Shown: in pieces, positions 59,373-64,000 of the stretch
Position numbering within the stretch: the first letter of the stretch is position 1
How the letters are laid out: each line of letters starts with the position of its first letter
From: Saprospiraceae bacterium
Lineage (GTDB): Bacteria; Bacteroidota; Bacteroidia; Chitinophagales; Saprospiraceae
Direction of reading: 5' to 3'
Assembly: GCA_041392805.1 (NCBI GenBank)
Contig: JAWKLJ010000002.1
Coordinates: 2,929,001 to 2,993,000 of the forward strand
DNA: 64,000 nucleotides
The notes under the pieces: model-generated
What the model saw: only the letters and a program-made list of their open reading frames with translations
The model's database searches: none
Told to the model about the DNA's origin: nothing
Position numbers and translations under genes: made by a program

Positions 59373-61901
59373 CTAATCTTCCATGTCCAGCGCCTCTTCA
59401 ATCCGATGCATACAATCTTTGATATGATAAGCAGAAAGCTTATCCGCGTATTTTTTGCTTGCCTTTTTCAAATCGCCATGCAATTTTTCCAAGGTTCCAT
59501 GTGACATAGAGACAATATCGGAATAAGTAGGTTTCAGGGTGGGCCCACTATTGCCGCCAAAAGAAGATGCTGCGTCCTTTGGCTTAAGCATCCCGATCAT
59601 CGTTTCGATGTAGATTTTTTGCAAATTTCGCCGTTGTGTACTGATAGGGCCGCTTTGGTTAAGCTCGCTCCAGATGCCACGGTAAAGGTCATTGTAAAAT
59701 TCTTCCATGCCATAAGCATTTCCAGCAGACTCTGTCTCGATCATACGTTGTAAGCGACTTATGGACATCAAGCTATTAAGCGTAGCTTCTTGTATTTGAG
59801 CTACTGCTGCAACACCTTGGTCTGGACGCAATTTATTGAGTACATTTTTATCCAACAACCACTCTGGTGTCGTAAATACATGGCGGTTTAGGAAATTAAC
59901 GGCACTTTTTTGCATTTCACGAGGAGCGGGTTCGTAGATAAACCCTTCCTGGTCATAAGTCTTGGGGGTTTCAAAAACTCCGCCAACCCATTTCGTCACG
60001 TGGCCAATGTATCTGCGGTATTGCCCTACAACATCATTGTATAATTCTTCTGCCATTTCGTATCCTTCCGCTTCTTCTTTTGTCCATGTGACAATATTGG
60101 GAATAATTCGCTGCAAGTTTTTGATCCCATATTCAGAGGCAGTCATAGAATTATCTCCCAGGTCTTCAGATTGAGCTCTTGGATCATAAGGACTTCGTTC
60201 TGTAATAAACCACAATCTTTGGTTGCCAGCGGCCTTATCCTTATACCATTTATTCAATTCCTTTTTGTCAGCATAGGGGTCTGTGGATCCATAGATAGGC
60301 TTATAATTCCATTCAATGGCCCATTTATCATAATCGCCAATCCTTGGAAAAAAGTTTTTCACCCCATCTTCCGGTTGGGCCACATAATTGAACCGAGCAT
60401 AGTCCATAATGGAGGAAGTATGTCCATTTTCAGCCATGAATGCAGGATCTCGCAGTTTCTCTACTGGAGTTGCATTACTCGCCCCAAAATTATGGCGCAA
60501 CCCAATGGTATGTCCCACCTCATGAGAAGAAACAAATCGAACCAATTGCCCCATCAGTTCATCACTAAACTCATTGGGCCTGGCTGCGGGGTCACTTGGC
60601 CCTACCTGGATGGTATACCAACGCTTCAATAGTCTCATTACATTGTGATACCAACCAATATGACTTTCCAGAATCTCGCCGGATCTGGGGTCATGTACAT
60701 TGGGCCCATAAGCATTTTGAATATCAGAGGCAAAATAACGGATAACAGAAAACCGGGCATCTTCCAAGCTCATATTAGGGTCATTCTCTGGCCAGTCCTT
60801 GGCCAAGATTGCATTTTTCCAACCTGCCGCCTCAAAGGCAACTTGCCAGTCCTCCACCCCTTGTTTTAGGTAAGAACGCCATTTCAGTGGCGTAGCAGGA
60901 TCAATATAAAAAACGATCGGTTTGGCGGGTTCGATCAGTTCGCCATTTTGCTGCCTGCGCGCATCTGCTGCATTTTTGGCCTCTAGCCGCCATCTAACTG
61001 TAAAGGTCTCCGTTTCAGCCCTTTGTCCTTCGCCATCATAAACGGTATACCGATTGGAGAAGATTCCCACTCTCGGGTCAAAAAAACGTTTCTTCATGGG
61101 GGTCTCGGGCAAGAGAATCATGGACGTATTGAGTTCAAAGGTAACAACTCCTGCTGCTACGCCGCCAGGTAGGTCTACGGAAGACGAAGGAGGGGCTCCT
61201 GGGCGAAATGGAGCTGGAGGGGTTACCGAATAGGTCTTTACACTTCGGACTTCTACATTTATGGGGAAAGCCTTTATGCTTTCTATGTAGGATCGATCCT
61301 TTTGGATAGCCTTCATTTTGTACCGATCTTTCATTCGAGAGGGCAAATCAAAGGCATCATTTGGGTTGTCAAAAAAACCACCAACTTCTATCAGCACAGA
61401 AGTGTCTTTTCGAATGGCCTTGATATCAAAAGCTGCCGCAATTGGATTCACATTAGAATTTTGTACGGCTTGATAAATAGGCTGTAGGCTATCAGCCACA
61501 TTTATGTAACTAATAATGCGAATAAATACATTCTTCTTTGGACCTTTTTCAAAGCGCAATACCTGTCGGTTGGCCTGTTCCCCTCCATAACCAGCGCCAG
61601 TAGGTGTCTTGGACATCCGGGTTATGGCAAGAATATCTCGACCAAAAACATTATCAGGGAGTTCAAAATAGTATTTATCTTCCACTTTGTGGACATTGAT
61701 CATGCCTTCCATTGACTCCGCTTCCTTGGTAATCAATTCTTGGAAAGTTTTCATATCCTCCTTTTTCTTTTTATCACCACTACCTTCACCTTCTGCCTTA
61801 GAGCCCGCAGGCTGGGCAAAAATGTAGGAAGGCAAAACCAAACAATAGAGGAAAATGCCAAAAGTAATTTTGGAAATTAAAAAGTTCTGAAGTTTTTTCA
61901 T
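59373..61901 (-). CDS. Secreted zinc metalloprotease (DUF4953/DUF5117 type, metzincin motif)
   Basis: This protein of about 842 aa starts at ATG 61901 (MKKLQNFLIS) with a signal peptide ending YIFAQ. DUF5118/DUF5117-like regions follow (DILAITRMSKTPTGAGYGGE and VNVEVRSVKTYSVTPPAP). The protease core has SSHEVGHTIGLRHNFGAS, HExxHxxGxxH, with the first His near residue 460, and SSIMDYARFNYVAQPEDG, the Met-turn. It is exported and Zn-dependent. Members are widespread in Bacteroidota and lack a known substrate. A 19-bp palindrome lies 130 bp upstream. Confidence 0.88.
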   Translation of the reverse strand: MKKLQNFLISKITFGIFLYCLVLPSYIFAQPAGSKAEGEGSGDKKKKEDMKTFQELITKEAESMEGMINVHKVEDKYYFELPDNVFGRDILAITRMSKTPTGAGYGGEQANRQVLRFEKGPKKNVFIRIISYINVADSLQPIYQAVQNSNVNPIAAAFDIKAIRKDTSVLIEVGGFFDNPNDAFDLPSRMKDRYKMKAIQKDRSYIESIKAFPINVEVRSVKTYSVTPPAPFRPGAPPSSSVDLPGGVAAGVVTFELNTSMILLPETPMKKRFFDPRVGIFSNRYTVYDGEGQRAETETFTVRWRLEAKNAADARRQQNGELIEPAKPIVFYIDPATPLKWRSYLKQGVEDWQVAFEAAGWKNAILAKDWPENDPNMSLEDARFSVIRYFASDIQNAYGPNVHDPRSGEILESHIGWYHNVMRLLKRWYTIQVGPSDPAARPNEFSDELMGQLVRFVSSHEVGHTIGLRHNFGASNATPVEKLRDPAFMAENGHTSSIMDYARFNYVAQPEDGVKNFFPRIGDYDKWAIEWNYKPIYGSTDPYADKKELNKWYKDKAAGNQRLWFITERSPYDPRAQSEDLGDNSMTASEYGIKNLQRIIPNIVTWTKEEAEGYEMAEELYNDVVGQYRRYIGHVTKWVGGVFETPKTYDQEGFIYEPAPREMQKSAVNFLNRHVFTTPEWLLDKNVLNKLRPDQGVAAVAQIQEATLNSLMSISRLQRMIETESAGNAYGMEEFYNDLYRGIWSELNQSGPISTQRRNLQKIYIETMIGMLKPKDAASSFGGNSGPTLKPTYSDIVSMSHGTLEKLHGDLKKASKKYADKLSAYHIKDCMHRIEEALDMED

Positions 61902-62030
61902 ACTAGCAAGATTTGAGATAATAGATAAAGGCGCAACAACAAAAAGCGGTGTTGTTGATAGGTTAAACATAACATTTTTTGCCAATTAATCCATTTGTAT
62001 GCCAGTAATTAGCAGGATAATAAGCCGACG

Positions 62031-62049
62031 CGAATGTTACTAACATTCG
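62031..62049. promoter_or_regulatory. Palindrome between SulP and metalloprotease genes
   Basis: CGAATGTTA and TAACATTCG form 9-bp arms around a single C. The tight centre favours an operator over a terminator. It is 24 bp after the SulP stop codon (62073) and 130 bp before the metalloprotease ATG. Confidence 0.4.
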
Positions 62050-62072
62050 GCAGCGGAGAAATTTTGAATCCG

Positions 62073-63788
62073 TTATGGTTCTACTTGAAGGATATACTTC
62101 TGATAAATATGGTTTTTCTTGCTATCGAAGTAATCCACTGCATGTTGAATTCGGAAAAAGAAGTGATCTTCTCCTATTTTTTGGTACAAGCCAGAACGGT
62201 TAAATTGGTCTCTTACAGGCCCTTTTAAACCCACCACATAAAAGTTGATATGGTGTTTCTCACAGGTTTCATATACTTGCTCAAGGGCGTGAATTCCACT
62301 ACTATCAATACCATTAATACTATCAGCATCCAAAATAAAAAACTTTAGCAATGGTAGGCGCTCACGGATCAACCCATCAATAGTCTCTTCAAAAAAACTG
62401 GCATTTGCAAAGTATAAACGCGCATCAAAACGAATGATTAGCCCTTCTTTTCTATCCTCCAAATCATCAAAACGCGCTAAATTGCGATAATGGGGTTTAC
62501 CTGGAATCTTCCCCAAAACAGCATAATGGGGTTCGGAAGTCCGATAGATAACCATTCCTAAGGACAAGACCACACCGGTCAAAATCCCTTCTTCAATACC
62601 TATTGCTAAGGTAACCACAAAGGTGCTTAACAACATCCAGAAATCCGACCTATCGGTTTTCCACAAGCGTTTTGCCGCTTTTAGGTCAACTAGACCAATG
62701 ACGGCCATGATGATGACAGCAGCTAGGACCGCTTTGGGCAAATAATAGAACAAAGGCGTCAGAAAAAGCAAGGTTAGTACAATTAGACCCGCACTAATAA
62801 TAGAAGCAAGTCCCGTTTTGGCCCCCGCCTGATCATTGACCGCTGTTCGCGAGAATCCACCGGTCGTCGGGAAGGCTTGAAAAAATGCCCCGCCTATATT
62901 GGCAATACCCAAGGCGATCAGTTCCTGGTTGGGTATTACTTTGTAATTCCCATGTTTGGTTTGTATTGCCTTCGCTACTGCAATGCTTTCCATAAATCCA
63001 ATAAAAGCGATGGTAAAGGCAATAGGAAGTAGTTGTTGTAGTAAGGCAAGATTTAAAACAGGTAAAGCAAAAGAGGGTAAGCCCTTTGGTATTTCTCCAA
63101 TGATTTTAACCCCCTGATCTGCCCAACCAAATAGCCATACACTCAACACACCCAAAAAAACCACAGCCAAGGCGCCTGGAACAGGAACCTTAAAACGTTT
63201 TATGCTAAATAAAATCAGAATGGCAAAAAAACCAATAGCCAAAGTTAACCAATGAATAGCGTGTATAGAACGAATCGTTTCGATCAAAATTTGATGAATA
63301 TGCTCGCCCTTTAAATTGATTCCGACAAGGTGTTTGATCTGGTTAATACCAATGATAAGAGCTGCTGCCGAAGTAAAGCCGGAAATAACAGGATGAGAAA
63401 GGAATTTAACCAAGAACCCCAGCTTCAAAACACCCATGAGAAACTGAATGATACCCACCAGCAAAGCTAAAGTTATAGCCAAGGCAATATACTGTTCCGA
63501 CCCAACCTCCGCCATCGTACTGACACCTGCAGCAACCAATAAGGCAACCATGGCAACCGGGCCGACGGCCAACTGCCTGGATGTCCCCAAGATAGCATAC
63601 AACACCAGGGGAACAATCGCAGCATATAAGCCATAAATAGGTGGCAATCCGGCAATCATCGCATAAGCCATCCCTTGTGGGATGAGCATTACGCCTACCG
63701 TTAGACCTGCAACTAAATCTCCTTTGAAGTCGGTTTTGCTATAGGTGTCAAATGATGAAAAGAGTGGAAATAAGGACCTAAGATTCAT
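62073..63788 (-). CDS. SulP-family anion transporter with STAS domain, paralogue 2
   Basis: This protein of about 571 aa starts at MNLRSLFPLFSSFDTYSK (ATG 63788). The start is chosen because it aligns with paralogue 1 and leaves the Crp-type site outside the gene. It has TVGVMLIPQGMAYAMIAGLP, PIYGLYAAIVPLVLYAILGT, about 12 helices and a C-terminal STAS domain (FILDADSINGIDSSGIHALE). It would move sulfate or a related anion across the inner membrane. It directly follows the Crp/Fnr gene. Confidence 0.9.
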   Translation of the reverse strand: MNLRSLFPLFSSFDTYSKTDFKGDLVAGLTVGVMLIPQGMAYAMIAGLPPIYGLYAAIVPLVLYAILGTSRQLAVGPVAMVALLVAAGVSTMAEVGSEQYIALAITLALLVGIIQFLMGVLKLGFLVKFLSHPVISGFTSAAALIIGINQIKHLVGINLKGEHIHQILIETIRSIHAIHWLTLAIGFFAILILFSIKRFKVPVPGALAVVFLGVLSVWLFGWADQGVKIIGEIPKGLPSFALPVLNLALLQQLLPIAFTIAFIGFMESIAVAKAIQTKHGNYKVIPNQELIALGIANIGGAFFQAFPTTGGFSRTAVNDQAGAKTGLASIISAGLIVLTLLFLTPLFYYLPKAVLAAVIIMAVIGLVDLKAAKRLWKTDRSDFWMLLSTFVVTLAIGIEEGILTGVVLSLGMVIYRTSEPHYAVLGKIPGKPHYRNLARFDDLEDRKEGLIIRFDARLYFANASFFEETIDGLIRERLPLLKFFILDADSINGIDSSGIHALEQVYETCEKHHINFYVVGLKGPVRDQFNRSGLYQKIGEDHFFFRIQHAVDYFDSKKNHIYQKYILQVEP

Positions 63789-63832
63789 ACCTGAAATTTT
63801 GCGCAAGTTCGCACTTATCACCAAAAAAAATA

Positions 63833-63846
63833 GTGACATTCATCAC
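63833..63846. promoter_or_regulatory. Crp-type operator between the Crp/Fnr gene and SulP
   Basis: GTGACATTCATCAC on the plus strand is the reverse complement of the 14-mer upstream of the YeeE/YedE operon. It overlaps the stop codon of the Crp/Fnr gene and ends 45 bp before the SulP ATG. The expected -7 position reads GAACTTGC, a poor box. Confidence 0.6.
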
Positions 63847-64000
63847 ATTAGCTCAATTTTGTTTCTACCTAACTGCACCTGTCCCTGGTTCTCCAACTGT
63901 TTTAAAAGGCGGGAAACAGCCTCCCGCGAGGCATTCAGGTCATAGGCAATTTCCTGGTGGGTAGCCTGAATCACGGAAGAGGAGGTCGCCTTGGCTTTCC
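63843..64000 (-). CDS. Crp/Fnr-family regulator, C-terminal part
   Basis: Only the last 52 codons are in the window; the 5' part lies beyond 64000. The end encodes a winged helix-turn-helix: THQEIAYDLNASREAVSRLL, then KQLENQGQVQLGRNKIELM. The recognition helix SREAVSRLL has the Arg-Glu-x-x-x-Arg set used by Crp (SRETVGRIL) to read GTGA. The Ser before the last Arg is Fnr-like. It probably controls SulP, the YeeE/YedE operon and the CstB-like gene through GTGA-N6-TCAC sites. Its signal domain is not visible. Confidence 0.85.
   Translation of the reverse strand, partial: KAKATSSSVIQATHQEIAYDLNASREAVSRLLKQLENQGQVQLGRNKIELM

Noticed and set aside
63789..63839. Longer start for SulP paralogue 2 at 63839
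   Set aside because: The added residues do not align with SulP paralogue 1 and would put the start codon inside the Crp-type palindrome.
1..64000. tRNA, rRNA, CRISPR arrays and intact insertion sequences
   Set aside because: None was recognised on reading both strands; no transposase, integrase, phage or Cas gene is present. A tRNA or RNA-family scan could not be run.

Overview
The window reads as the chromosome of a Bacteroidota bacterium, most likely of the Saprospiria (Lewinella/Haliscomenobacter-like). The reasons are moderate GC, Bacteroidota-type -7 boxes (TAnnTTTG), lipoproteins and secreted proteins typical of that phylum, a Wzc/Wza/PHP-phosphatase exopolysaccharide set, and 2TM-domain and TIGR03643-type small proteins. 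No rRNA, tRNA, CRISPR array, plasmid origin or intact insertion sequence was seen.

Region 1 (1-27.6 kb, all minus strand) is one long exopolysaccharide (EPS) locus. It is read from a good promoter at 27777-27806. In transcription order it holds a TviB-type UDP-HexNAc dehydrogenase, a broken NusG/UpxY-like antiterminator, a WbpB-like oxidoreductase, a PHP phosphatase, a Wza-like export lipoprotein, a Wzc-like tyrosine autokinase, a Wzx-type flippase, Gmd and a GDP-fucose-synthase-like protein, a cupin, a WecE-type aminotransferase and an ATP-grasp ligase. These are followed by glycosyltransferases, an O-antigen polymerase/ligase, an asparagine-synthase-like protein between two paralogous glycosyltransferases, two NodB deacetylases, a second ATP-grasp ligase, a second PLP enzyme, a FemAB-like protein, a DUF354 glycosyltransferase and, running off the edge, an AlgI-type O-acyltransferase. 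The number of amide-forming enzymes suggests a polymer decorated with amino acids or amides.

Region 2 (28-31 kb, minus) is a small sugar-related operon: Gfo/Idh/MocA oxidoreductase, lectin-fold lipoprotein and Tat-exported NHL propeller. Region 3 (32.4-45.7 kb) holds envelope and secreted proteins. These include a coiled-coil protein, a lipoprotein, a beta-barrel, a 1046-aa secreted protein with a seven-repeat propeller and a C-terminal caspase domain, and two exported amidohydrolases with missing metal ligands. Region 4 (45.8-48.8 kb) holds a DEAD-box helicase, a methyltransferase and a pirin.

Sulfur genes are scattered over 31-64 kb: a YeeE/YedE pair, a rhodanese, a molybdopterin oxidoreductase with a fused FeS-NrfD partner (SoeABC/Psr-like), a CstB-like persulfide dioxygenase-rhodanese, two SulP transporters and the end of a Crp/Fnr regulator. 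GTGA-N6-TCAC palindromes lie upstream of the YeeE/YedE pair, the CstB-like gene and the SulP next to the Crp gene. In the first two, the palindrome is exactly 22 nt from a TAnnTTTG-like -7 box. This points to one Crp-type regulon for sulfane-sulfur uptake and oxidation.

Two copies of a ~120-bp hairpin-forming intergenic repeat, plus two fragments of its end, are also present. Start codons were adjusted where an in-frame ATG fitted homology or signal peptides better than an upstream TTG/GTG.
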